Assembly (NCBI GenBank): GCA_029983435.1
Contig: JASBZN010000069.1
Span: forward strand, 1 to 6,343
Direction of reading: 5' to 3'
Origin: Urinicoccus sp.
GTDB taxonomy: Bacteria; Bacillota; Clostridia; Tissierellales; Peptoniphilaceae
Length of the DNA stretch: 6,343 nt
Part shown: piece by piece, positions 1 through 6,181 of the stretch
Layout: every line of letters begins with the position of its first letter
How positions within the stretch are numbered: the stretch's first letter is position 1
Program-made: the position numbers and the translations under genes
Notes under the pieces: generated by a model
What the model saw: the letters and a program-made list of their open reading frames with translations, nothing else
Database searches by the model: none
What the model was told of the DNA's origin: nothing

Positions 1-20
1 GATTAAGTAAATAAAACAAG

Positions 21-53
21 AAGGCAGGGATCGAAAGGTGCCTGTCTTTTTTT
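21..53 (+). terminator. Intrinsic terminator of an upstream gene outside the window
   Basis: Bases 21-28 pair with 41-48 (eight pairs, one of them G-T), and a run of seven T follows at 47-53. Above a G-G mismatch, three more pairs (30-32 with 37-39) close a GAAA loop, which is a stable GNRA-type tetraloop. The hairpin followed by T is the standard rho-independent form. It would end a + strand transcript coming from the left edge and insulate the promoter that follows. Confidence 0.8.
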
Positions 54-62
54 ATCTTCTCC

Positions 63-92
63 TTGTTTATCTTTACTGGCTTTGGATATAAT
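63..92 (+). promoter_or_regulatory. Probable sigma-A promoter for the crotonase unit
   Basis: A perfect TATAAT -10 box lies at 87-92. A weak -35 (TTGTTT) lies 18 bases upstream at 63-68. The -10 is 37 bases before the ATG at 130, so the leader is short. I see no operator palindrome or riboswitch-like fold between the promoter and the gene. The -10 is convincing; the -35 assignment is less certain. Confidence 0.6.
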
Positions 93-129
93 AAAAGAGA
101 TAGACTAATCGGGAAAGGAAGGGGAAACC

Positions 130-1167
130 ATGATTCAATTTGAAGTAAAAAAGAATATTGCCCATATTTGTTTAGATAGACCAAGTAAGCTCAATGCCTT
201 AAATAAAGATTTGTTAAGGGAGCTTTCCAAAATCTTGGATAAGGTGGAAGAAGAGGAGAAAATTAAAGCAGTTTGCCTGGATTCTACTAGCCCTAAGGCT
301 TTTTGTGCTGGAGGAGATATTGTTGAGATTTATAAACGAGTCCAAGCCACAGGGGAAGACCCTCTTCCGTATTTTCGCCGAGAGTTTACAGTGGATAAAA
401 GAATAGCCAAGTTAAAAAAACCCATTGTAGCCTGTCTTAAAGGGGTTGCCATGGGAGGAGGTTTGGGTCTTACCATGGATTGTCCCATTAAAATAGTGGA
501 TGAAAACACCAAAATGGCCATGCCAGAAGCCCGTCTTGGCATGATTCCAGATGTGGGGATGGGTTATTTCTTTTCTAACTTGCCCCAAGGTTTGGCCCTC
601 TATCTTTCTCTTACAGGAAGGACCATGAATGGGCAAGATGCTAAAAATATTTCTTGGGCTACTCATCTTATTTCCAGTGACAAGTGGGATTCTTTTAAAG
701 AAGATCTTTTTGCTTTGGATTTAAGTGCTTGTGATGAAAAGGAAAGTTTGGAAAAAATAAAAACTTTAACAGACAGCTATAACACAGACATTGAACCGAA
801 GTACAAAGAAGAGGACTATAAGGAAATGGACCAGCTTTTTGGGGGAGATTCCTTAAAGGAAATTCTCCAAGAGGTAAAAGAAAATCGCCCAGACCTCTAC
901 CAAGATTTGGAAGAAGCCTCTCTTTTATCCCTGGCCTTGATTTACTTGAAGTATGACTATGGCAAGGAATGGACCCGGGAAGAAACCTTTGATATGGACC
1001 TTAAAGTCATTGACTACTGCTACCATCAGGGAGATATGGTAGAAGGAATTCGGACGGTGATGGTAGATAAAGAGGATGAACCTAATTTCATCTACTACGA
1101 CTTACAAAACCTGCCTTGGAAAGACCTCCACGAACTTTTAAAAGGAGAAAAAGATGGAAGAAGGTAA
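130..1167 (+). CDS. 3-hydroxyisobutyryl-CoA hydrolase-type enoyl-CoA hydratase/isomerase (crotonase) family protein
   Basis: This 345-residue protein is a crotonase-fold enzyme predicted to hydrolyse a short-chain CoA thioester. The family reaction is 3-hydroxyisobutyryl-CoA to 3-hydroxyisobutyrate plus CoA, in valine catabolism. Visible motifs are the substrate-pocket loop FCAGGD (58-63), the oxyanion-hole segment MGGGLG (108-113), MPEARLG (131-137) and PDVG (140-143). E133 and D141 correspond to the Glu/Asp pair that marks HIBYL-CoA hydrolases. The C-terminal part also fits: the segment around 299-316 (HQGDMVEGIRTVMVDKED) matches the family's HDFxEGxRAxLIDK signature. Length is normal; ordinary enoyl-CoA hydratases are about 260 residues. 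A purine-rich Shine-Dalgarno (114-124) supports the ATG. The native substrate is unknown, because no valine-degradation genes are adjacent. A broader enoyl-CoA hydratase/isomerase label is the fallback. Confidence 0.88.
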   Translation: MIQFEVKKNIAHICLDRPSKLNALNKDLLRELSKILDKVEEEEKIKAVCLDSTSPKAFCAGGDIVEIYKRVQATGEDPLPYFRREFTVDKRIAKLKKPIVACLKGVAMGGGLGLTMDCPIKIVDENTKMAMPEARLGMIPDVGMGYFFSNLPQGLALYLSLTGRTMNGQDAKNISWATHLISSDKWDSFKEDLFALDLSACDEKESLEKIKTLTDSYNTDIEPKYKEEDYKEMDQLFGGDSLKEILQEVKENRPDLYQDLEEASLLSLALIYLKYDYGKEWTREETFDMDLKVIDYCYHQGDMVEGIRTVMVDKEDEPNFIYYDLQNLPWKDLHELLKGEKDGRR

Positions 1168-1858
1168 AAAAAGAAACTGGGCGGCAGGTGCCTTTTTCTT
1201 CTTTTTAGCCCTGGACCTTCTTTACTTTTTTCTTAAGAAAGAGAGTTTTTTAGCCCTTATTTATACCTGGGGCATCCTCTTTCTTTTGACCGTTTTTTCT
1301 GCCATAGCTGCTTGGAAAATCCATAGAAAAAATCATTTTATGGATCCAGAAGCCAAGGACTCCTTTCGAAAAAAACTATTAAAAAAAATCCAAACCTACT
1401 TGCCGAAAAAGGGGTCTCTTTTAGAAGTGACAAAAAGGAATGACGAAATGACCAGGCTTTTGCGACAAGGAAATATGAATCGTTCCTTGGGTCTTTTGGT
1501 TTTGGATCCAGATTTTTCCCCAGAAAATGACCTAGAAACTTACTACTGGGAGGAAAGAAACTTGTGTGGACCAGTGGATTCTATTTTTATCAACAATCTC
1601 TATGACCAAACTTTTCCAAGACAAGAAACTTTATCTTTTTTAGAAAATCTTTCCAACCTTTTGAAGCCAGGAGGAGAAATTTACTTCTTGGACCAAGAAG
1701 AGGGATCTTCTTTAGAAGAAGACTCCCTTGAAGATAGTCTTTCCCTATCAGGGATTAAGGAAAGTCGCCCGATCCCCTTAAAAGACATGGGCCTTTCAAA
1801 CAATAAGCTGAAAGATTTGGATTTAGAAAGAGCCCTTTTAAGAATTTACCACTTGTAA
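1154..1858 (+). CDS. Membrane-anchored, degenerate class I methyltransferase-like protein
   Basis: This 234-residue protein begins with two hydrophobic helices (about 9-27 and 31-54) and a basic linker, followed by a cytosolic domain. That domain has the rhythm of a class I SAM methyltransferase: a helix and strand at 70-91 (KGSLLEV, the motif I position), a second strand ending in an acid (GLLVLDPD, 113-120), a motif IV-like strand (VDSIFINNLYDQTF, 141-154) and the post-motif LKPGGEIYFLD (170-180). The glycine-rich GxGxG loop that binds SAM is missing; after LLEV the chain reads TKRNDEMTRLL. Catalysis is therefore doubtful. The start overlaps the crotonase gene by 14 bases, with an AAAGGAG site at 1141-1147 inside that gene, so the two are probably translated together. 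The protein is likely a pseudo-enzyme or a very divergent methyltransferase. The fold assignment is inference from motif order. There is no frameshift: one intact frame covers it. Confidence 0.6.
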   Translation: MEEGKKRNWAAGAFFFFLALDLLYFFLKKESFLALIYTWGILFLLTVFSAIAAWKIHRKNHFMDPEAKDSFRKKLLKKIQTYLPKKGSLLEVTKRNDEMTRLLRQGNMNRSLGLLVLDPDFSPENDLETYYWEERNLCGPVDSIFINNLYDQTFPRQETLSFLENLSNLLKPGGEIYFLDQEEGSSLEEDSLEDSLSLSGIKESRPIPLKDMGLSNNKLKDLDLERALLRIYHL

Positions 1859-1910
1859 AAAATTAAAAAACTTTTGAACCTTTTCTTCTGTCATGACCAT
1901 TCTTAAGTGA

Positions 1911-1918
1911 AGGGGGGC
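1911..1918 (+). promoter_or_regulatory. Ribosome binding site that decides the GTG start of the sigma factor
   Basis: AGGGGGGC ends four bases before the GTG at 1923. The next in-frame ATG, at 1941, is 22 bases away, too far for this site, so GTG is the better start. Confidence 0.65.
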
Positions 1919-1922
1919 AATT

Positions 1923-2435
1923 GTGAAGTTTACAAATGAAATGATTCAAGAATATGGTCCCAGTCTCTATCGCTTTTGTTTAACCTTAACAAGGGCGAAA
2001 GACTTGGCCGATGATTTGTACCAAGAGACCTTTATCTTGGCTCTAAACTATTCTCAAGAAATTCAAGAGGAAAGCTTCCAGTCCCTTTTATTCCGTCTGG
2101 CTCACCGTAAGTGGAAGGATAAACAAAGAAAATGGGCTCGGAGGAATAAACTGGCACCAGAAGTTTCGTCAGAAGAAGTCTTGAATTATCTGGTGGATAC
2201 AAGCCCCTCTCCAGAAGATCAAGTGATGGAAAAACAGCGGGCCAGAGATGTGAATAAGGCAATTTTAGACCTAGAAGATGCCTATCGGGAAGTGATTCTT
2301 CTCTTTTACATGGGGGACTATTCTATGAAAGAAATTGCAGATCTTTTGTCTTTGCCAGAAGGAACAGTGAAAAGTCGCCTCTTCTATGGCAAGAAAAAGT
2401 TAAAACTTGCATTAAAGGAGTATGAAAATGACTAG
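1923..2435 (+). CDS. ECF-type (sigma-70 family, group 4) RNA polymerase sigma factor
   Basis: This 170-residue protein consists of only sigma region 2 and region 4, the ECF architecture. Region 2 spans about 8-75, with the core-binding segment DLADDLYQETF (27-37) followed by the aromatic and basic stretch FRLAHRKWKDKQRKW (57-71) expected for -10 recognition. After a linker with the typical SPSPEDQV (94-101), region 4 spans about 110-165. Its helix-turn-helix YSMKEIADLLSLPEGTVKSR (133-152) would bind the -35. It directs RNA polymerase to a small regulon, usually a cell-envelope stress response. The next gene overlaps its 3' end and encodes a small membrane protein, the usual place for an anti-sigma factor. 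The GTG start is chosen because of the AGGGGGGC site just upstream. The 64-base gap before it shows no clear terminator and no complete promoter. The target regulon cannot be read from this window. Confidence 0.9.
   Translation: MKFTNEMIQEYGPSLYRFCLTLTRAKDLADDLYQETFILALNYSQEIQEESFQSLLFRLAHRKWKDKQRKWARRNKLAPEVSSEEVLNYLVDTSPSPEDQVMEKQRARDVNKAILDLEDAYREVILLFYMGDYSMKEIADLLSLPEGTVKSRLFYGKKKLKLALKEYEND
2414..2420 (+). promoter_or_regulatory. Ribosome binding site favouring the internal ATG of the putative anti-sigma gene
   Basis: AAAGGAG ends one base before the first possible ATG (2422) and seven bases before the second (2428). Seven is near the usual optimum and one is too close, so translation should begin at 2428, giving MTRDW rather than MKMTRDW. 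Confidence 0.65.
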
Positions 2436-2748
2436 AGATTGGATGGATGATTTACTGGAAGAGGAATTGAAAAAAGAAGGAACAGTTCCTCTCTCTGTAA
2501 ACCAAGCCTTACTGGAAAAAGTAAATAAAAAAGAAGAAAAAAATGCCTTTAAAAAAGAAAGTATTGGAATTTTGATTCTAAGCTTGATTTATCAGGTCTA
2601 TTTTCTTCTTCCAAGTTGGACTCTGGCCAAAAACTATTTGAGCTTGGGGAAAGCTCTACTCTTGGGGCATGTCTATGTTTTTTGTGTCGCTGCGACGCTT
2701 TCAACGTCTTTGGTTTTAATTGATAAGTGGAAAAAGGGGGAAATTTAA
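2428..2748 (+). CDS. Small two-helix membrane protein, probable anti-sigma factor (YxlC-like)
   Basis: With the ATG at 2428 the product is 106 residues; an ATG at 2422 would add two. It has a charged N-terminal cytosolic part (about 1-45, acidic then lysine-rich, no cysteines or zinc-binding histidine motif). Two hydrophobic helices follow (about 46-62 and 77-99), then a short basic tail (DKWKKGEI). The gene overlaps the sigma-factor gene by 8 bases, so the two should be made in a coupled ratio. A short membrane protein encoded directly behind an ECF sigma factor is normally its anti-sigma factor, holding it at the membrane until a signal arrives. Size and layout recall B. subtilis YxlC, the SigY antagonist. 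The sequence shows no ZAS-type anti-sigma motif, so the role rests on position and topology. Confidence 0.6.
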   Translation: MTRDWMDDLLEEELKKEGTVPLSVNQALLEKVNKKEEKNAFKKESIGILILSLIYQVYFLLPSWTLAKNYLSLGKALLLGHVYVFCVAATLSTSLVLIDKWKKGEI

Positions 2749-3135
2749 ATGCTTATACCATTTTTAATGCTGATACCTATGGGGTTTTTACTTGCTTCAA
2801 GTATTTTGTTTGCCATTTGGGTTTATAAGGATGCAGAAGCCAATGGAGAAAATGGGGTCTTATGGCTATTGATCACATTGCTTATTCCAAACCTTTTAGG
2901 CCTTGCCCTTTACCTTCTGTTGGTAAAGAGAGAAAAACAACTTCGTTGTCCAAATTGCCACCACAACAATAAGGAAACAGCAAGTTACTGTGAGTTTTGT
3001 GGCCAGGAATTAAGTCCAGATTTATTAAAACAAGGAGAAACCAACCCCTTGTGGAAGTATGCTTTGGGACTTTTGATTGCAGGGATTATTAGTATCTTCG
3101 TTATTGTGTTTGGAAATATGGTATATCTTCCTTAA
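2749..3135 (+). CDS. Membrane protein with PLDc_N-like helices and a cytosolic zinc ribbon
   Basis: This 128-residue protein starts at the base after the preceding stop codon, with AAGGGGGAAA (about 2733-2742) as its ribosome binding site. Hydrophobic helices are at about 3-25, 37-58 and 104-124. The first pair, joined by WVYKDAEANGENG (24-36) and ending in LLVKREK, resembles the short PLDc_N membrane domain. Between helices 2 and 3 lies a zinc ribbon with CPNC (67-70) and CEFC (81-84), two CxxC knuckles ten residues apart. Flanking lysines and arginines place the ribbon in the cytosol. It is the last gene of the sigma-factor cassette. B. subtilis sigY is, as I recall, also followed by PLDc_N proteins (YxlD, YxlE) that restrain the sigma factor, so a co-regulatory or sensory role is a reasonable inference. 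No enzymatic motif is visible. Confidence 0.65.
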   Translation: MLIPFLMLIPMGFLLASSILFAIWVYKDAEANGENGVLWLLITLLIPNLLGLALYLLLVKREKQLRCPNCHHNNKETASYCEFCGQELSPDLLKQGETNPLWKYALGLLIAGIISIFVIVFGNMVYLP

Positions 3136-3136
3136 G

Positions 3137-3165
3137 AGGGCTATCTCAGATAGCCTTTCTTTTTT
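3137..3165 (+). terminator. Intrinsic terminator of the sigma-factor cassette
   Basis: Bases 3139-3145 (GGCTATC) pair with 3149-3155 (GATAGCC) around a three-base loop. The stem extends by one G-T and one A-T pair, and TTTCTTTTTT follows. It begins one base after the stop codon of the zinc-ribbon gene and separates the cassette from the pyrF promoter. Confidence 0.85.
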
Positions 3166-3179
3166 ATTTACTTTTAAAA

Positions 3180-3188
3180 TGGTATAAT
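3180..3188 (+). promoter_or_regulatory. Extended -10 promoter for pyrFE and the antiporter
   Basis: TGGTATAAT is a perfect extended -10 (TGn plus TATAAT). At the -35 position (about 3160-3165) there is only the T-run of the preceding terminator, so the promoter probably relies on the extended -10. The -10 lies 27 bases before the pyrF ATG. That leaves a leader of roughly 20 bases, too short for a PyrR-type attenuator. Confidence 0.75.
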
Positions 3189-3215
3189 TAAGATAATAGA
3201 AAAAAGGAGGTTCTT

Positions 3216-3911
3216 ATGGCAAAAGATGTAATTGTGGCCCTGGACTACCCGTCAGCAAAAGAGGCCTATAAGTTTTTAGACAAGTTTGATCAAAGTATCT
3301 ATACCAAGGTAGGAATGGAACTTTTTTATAAAGAAGGACCAGAAGTGGTTCGGGAGATTAAAAAAATGGGACACCGGGTCTTTTTGGACTTGAAGTTTCA
3401 TGATATTCCCAATACGGTCTTAGGAGCGGTGCAATCTGTTTTACCCTTGGAAGTAGATATGGTAAACTTGCACATTGCCGCTGGGAAAAAAGCAATTGGG
3501 GAAGCTAGAAGTCTTTTAGACCAAGCATCTAGCAAAACCATCCTCTTGGGGGTTACGATTTTAACTAGTATGGAGGAAGAAGACCTAAGGGATTTAGGAA
3601 TTCAAGACTCTCTTAAGGAAACAGTAAAAAGATACGGAAAATTAGGCTTGGATGCTGGCCTTCACGGGTTGGTTTGCTCGGCTCAAGAAGTGGAAGACTT
3701 AAAAAAAGACCTGGGAGATTTTATAGCCGTAACGCCAGGGATCCGTCCTGCCCAATATGGACAAGATGACCAAAAGCGGATTATGACGCCAAGAAAAGCA
3801 GCCATAGCAGGAAGCGACTACATCGTTGTTGGTCGTCCTATCCGGACAGCCCAAGACCCTGTGAAAGCTTACTGTGCTATTCGAGAAGAATTTTTGAAGG
3901 AGGAAGTATGA
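3216..3911 (+). CDS. pyrF: Orotidine 5'-phosphate decarboxylase
   Basis: This enzyme catalyses the last step of de novo UMP synthesis, removing CO2 from orotidine 5'-phosphate. It is a cytosolic TIM-barrel dimer. The 231-residue length is normal for the bacterial short form. Visible landmarks are VIVALDYPS (5-13, D10 in the first strand), K31 in TKVGMELF, the catalytic Asp-x-Lys-x-x-Asp array in FLDLKFHDIPNT (D58, K60, D63), the phosphate-binding TPGIRP (173-178) and the closing VVGRPI (204-209). All key residues are present. An AAAGGAGG site at 3203-3210 sits five bases before the ATG. The gene has its own promoter and overlaps pyrE by four bases (ATGA), so the two final pathway enzymes are made together. 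The other pyr genes are not in this window. Confidence 0.97.
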   Translation: MAKDVIVALDYPSAKEAYKFLDKFDQSIYTKVGMELFYKEGPEVVREIKKMGHRVFLDLKFHDIPNTVLGAVQSVLPLEVDMVNLHIAAGKKAIGEARSLLDQASSKTILLGVTILTSMEEEDLRDLGIQDSLKETVKRYGKLGLDAGLHGLVCSAQEVEDLKKDLGDFIAVTPGIRPAQYGQDDQKRIMTPRKAAIAGSDYIVVGRPIRTAQDPVKAYCAIREEFLKEEV

Positions 3912-4513
3912 TTTACGTTGCAGAAACCCTGTTAAAAATTAAAGCCGTTAGCCTGTCCCCAAAAGAACCCTTTACTTGGGCATCGGGAATTAAATCTCCC
4001 ATCTATTGTGACAACCGGCTTTTAATGAGCCATCCTCAAGAATGGACTACCGTAATAGAAGCCTTAGCGGCTATCATTAAAGAAAAGTATCCAGAAACAG
4101 AATACATCATGGGAACAGCCACTGCAGGGATTCCCCATGCAGCAGCCCTAGCTAGAAAGTTGGAATTGCCTATGGGTTTTGTTCGGTCCAAGGCCAAAGA
4201 CCATGGCAAGGCCAAACAAATTGAAGGAGAAATCATGAAGGGAGTCAAGACCCTGGTTATTGAAGACCTCTTTTCTACAGGAGGATCTTCCATTGAAGCA
4301 GCCAAGGTCTGCAGGGATGAAGGTTTTGACGTTTTAGGAATCTTAAGCATTTTCACCTATGGTTTAGATCGGTGTGAAAAGAACTTTAAAGATGCTGGAT
4401 TTGCCCATGATTCCGCTACCAACCTTACAGAACTTTTGGACCTGTCCATTGACCAAGGAGACATTAGTCCAGAAGAGAAAAAAGAAATTTTGGCCTGGAA
4501 GGAAACTCTTTAA
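3908..4513 (+). CDS. pyrE: Orotate phosphoribosyltransferase
   Basis: This enzyme joins orotate to PRPP to make orotidine 5'-phosphate, the substrate of the upstream pyrF product. The 201-residue type I PRTase shows the N-terminal FTWASGIKSPIYCDNR segment (22-37), which contacts orotate. It also has GTATAGIPHAAALA (69-82), the flexible catalytic loop FVRSKAKDHGKAKQIEG (91-107) with its lysines and histidine, and the PRPP-binding signature TLVIEDLFSTGGSS (115-128) with the adjacent E119-D120 acidic pair. All expected residues are present and length is typical. An AAGGAGGA site at 3897-3904 lies inside pyrF, and ATG 3908 shares bases with the pyrF stop. There is no terminator after the stop, so transcription probably continues into the antiporter gene. 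Confidence 0.97.
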   Translation: MIYVAETLLKIKAVSLSPKEPFTWASGIKSPIYCDNRLLMSHPQEWTTVIEALAAIIKEKYPETEYIMGTATAGIPHAAALARKLELPMGFVRSKAKDHGKAKQIEGEIMKGVKTLVIEDLFSTGGSSIEAAKVCRDEGFDVLGILSIFTYGLDRCEKNFKDAGFAHDSATNLTELLDLSIDQGDISPEEKKEILAWKETL

Positions 4514-4540
4514 TTAAAAGCAGATTAGAAATGGAGGACT

Positions 4541-6181
4541 ATGAATACACTCATCATTACAGGCGTCTTATTATTGGCCCTGGGAGCCATTAGAATTTCA
4601 AACCAATCAGGTCTTCCAGCCCTCTTGCTTTTCCTAGGTCTGGGGATGATTTCTTCTCTTTTGGGCCTAAATTTTCATAACTATCCTCTAGCAGATACTA
4701 TTGCTACCATTGCCTTAATGGTTATTATGTTTTATGGGGGCTTTGGAACCAATTGGTCTATGGGAAAGTCTGTAGCCAGGGAGAGCATCCTCTTGTCTAC
4801 ATTAGGCGTGGTGGTAACGGCCTTGGTAACAGGGGCTTTTTGTCATTACATTTTGGCTTTTGATTTTTTAGAGTCCATGCTCCTAGGATCTGTTATTGGG
4901 TCTACAGACTATGCCTCTGTGTCCAATATTCTAGTGTCTAAAAATTTAAACTTAAAGTACAACACAGCCTCTCTTTTGGAGTTAGAATCTGGGTCCAATG
5001 ACCCTACAGCCTATACCATGACCATGGTCTTTTTAGCGATTTTATTAGGAAGGGAAGTTTCAATCCCCCTCTTAATTTTTAAGCAGGTGGTCTTAGGGGC
5101 TGGTCTGGGCTTTGGCGTAGGCTATGCTTGTATTGAACTTCTCAAAAAATTTAAGTTTAATGAAGATGGCTTATTTGTCGTTTTTATTGCAGCCATCATG
5201 TTTGGCGTTTACGGCCTTGCCAGTAAGGTGGAGGGGAATGGATTTTTGGCCCTTTATATTACAGGCATGATTCTAGGCAACCACGAATATATAGGAAAGA
5301 AGGAAGTGGTCTTTTTTTATGATGGACTTTCCCACCTGGTGCAAATTATGCTCTTCTTCCTCTTGGGTGCCTTGTCCAACGTTACTGCCATTATTCATGC
5401 CCTGCCTTTGGGCCTAGCTATTATGGCCTTTATGTTTATCCTGGCAAGACCCCTATCTGTTTGGACCTTAATGAGCCCCTTTAAACTAAAGAAGAACCAA
5501 AAGGCTTTAATTTCTATAGCAGGTATTCGGGGAGCTGCCGCCATTGCCTTTGCCATTATGGCCATTAATACAGGGGTGAACCTTGAAATTGACCTTTTCC
5601 ATATCGTCTTTGCCGTCTGCCTCTTTTCCCTTTTAATTCAAGGGTCCTTAATGGGTTTTGCCACCAAAAAACTCCAGATGTTTGACCCTAACGATACGGT
5701 CTTAAAAACTTTTAATTTTTATCAAGACAAGTCCAAGCTGGGCTTTATTCAAACTCGGATAAAGAAAAATAGCATGCTGGTAGGGATGAAAATCAAGGAC
5801 CTTAAGATGGTTTTTAACTTGATTATTGCCAAGATTGAACGAGAGGGAAAAACCATTATCCCACGGGGAGAGACAGTGTTAAAGGAAGGGGACCTTCTTG
5901 TTTTAGGAGGAGAGAGCCACTTTGATCAGTCTGGCCAATCCTTGATGGAAATTAGGCTATCTCCTAGTCATCCTTGGACGGGAAAGAAGATCAAGAACCT
6001 GGAAATTTCCCAAGATGAATTAATCGTCATGCTCCAAACGGCCCAAGGTCACATCATGGTTCCTGGAGGGGAAACGGTGCTTCAGACCAACGACCGGGTG
6101 ATTGTTATTCAAGATCAAGGGGATAAAGATCCATCTAGAAGATTTTATAAAAAATCGAAAAAAAACACCTCTGCTTCTTAA
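4541..6181 (+). CDS. CvrA/NhaP2-like cation (K+ or Na+)/proton antiporter with two RCK_C domains
   Basis: This 546-residue inner-membrane CPA1-type antiporter exchanges K+ or Na+ for H+. Residues 1-375 contain about a dozen hydrophobic segments. Family landmarks are MFYGGFGTNWS (63-73), GSTDYASV (120-127, D123), ELESGSNDPTAY (147-158, the N153-D154 ion-binding pair) and GIRGAAAIAFAIMAIN (328-343). The cytosolic tail has two consecutive RCK_C (TrkA-C) regulatory domains, about 396-458 and 467-526. Each contains the strand, loop and strand ending in a PGGETVL or PRGETVL turn followed by GDLLVLGG or NDRVIVIQ. No NAD-binding RCK_N domain (GxGxxG) lies between membrane part and tail. RCK_C domains bind small ligands, including c-di-AMP in Gram-positive transporters, so gating by such a ligand is a likely inference. 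Ion preference cannot be read from sequence. GGAGGA at 4533-4538 supports the ATG, 27 bases after pyrE. The last codons form the left arm of the terminator. Confidence 0.88.
   Translation: MNTLIITGVLLLALGAIRISNQSGLPALLLFLGLGMISSLLGLNFHNYPLADTIATIALMVIMFYGGFGTNWSMGKSVARESILLSTLGVVVTALVTGAFCHYILAFDFLESMLLGSVIGSTDYASVSNILVSKNLNLKYNTASLLELESGSNDPTAYTMTMVFLAILLGREVSIPLLIFKQVVLGAGLGFGVGYACIELLKKFKFNEDGLFVVFIAAIMFGVYGLASKVEGNGFLALYITGMILGNHEYIGKKEVVFFYDGLSHLVQIMLFFLLGALSNVTAIIHALPLGLAIMAFMFILARPLSVWTLMSPFKLKKNQKALISIAGIRGAAAIAFAIMAINTGVNLEIDLFHIVFAVCLFSLLIQGSLMGFATKKLQMFDPNDTVLKTFNFYQDKSKLGFIQTRIKKNSMLVGMKIKDLKMVFNLIIAKIEREGKTIIPRGETVLKEGDLLVLGGESHFDQSGQSLMEIRLSPSHPWTGKKIKNLEISQDELIVMLQTAQGHIMVPGGETVLQTNDRVIVIQDQGDKDPSRRFYKKSKKNTSAS

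Noticed and set aside
330..666. Two overlapping - strand open frames opposite the crotonase gene
   Set aside because: They lie wholly opposite a strongly supported gene, have no plausible domain content and no ribosome binding site; they are shadows of its codon use.
1340..1515. A repeated TGGATCCAGA stretch within the methyltransferase-like gene
   Set aside because: The two copies are short, encode Asp-Pro in different contexts and look like ordinary codon use, not a functional repeat.
1871..1903. A possible sigma-A promoter (TTGAAC at 1874-1879 with CATTCT near 1898-1903)
   Set aside because: The -10 candidate matches the consensus poorly, so it is not listed as a promoter feature.
2032..2262. 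A 76-codon - strand open frame opposite the sigma-factor gene
   Set aside because: The + strand frame has clear sigma regions 2 and 4; the reverse frame has no recognisable motif.
4036..4356. A 106-codon - strand open frame opposite pyrE
   Set aside because: It lies entirely within pyrE, whose catalytic motifs are all in the + frame; there is no independent support for the reverse frame.
4514..4540. Possible promoter or terminator between pyrE and the antiporter
   Set aside because: The 27-base gap holds only a ribosome binding site; no hairpin with a T-run and no -10/-35 pair is visible.
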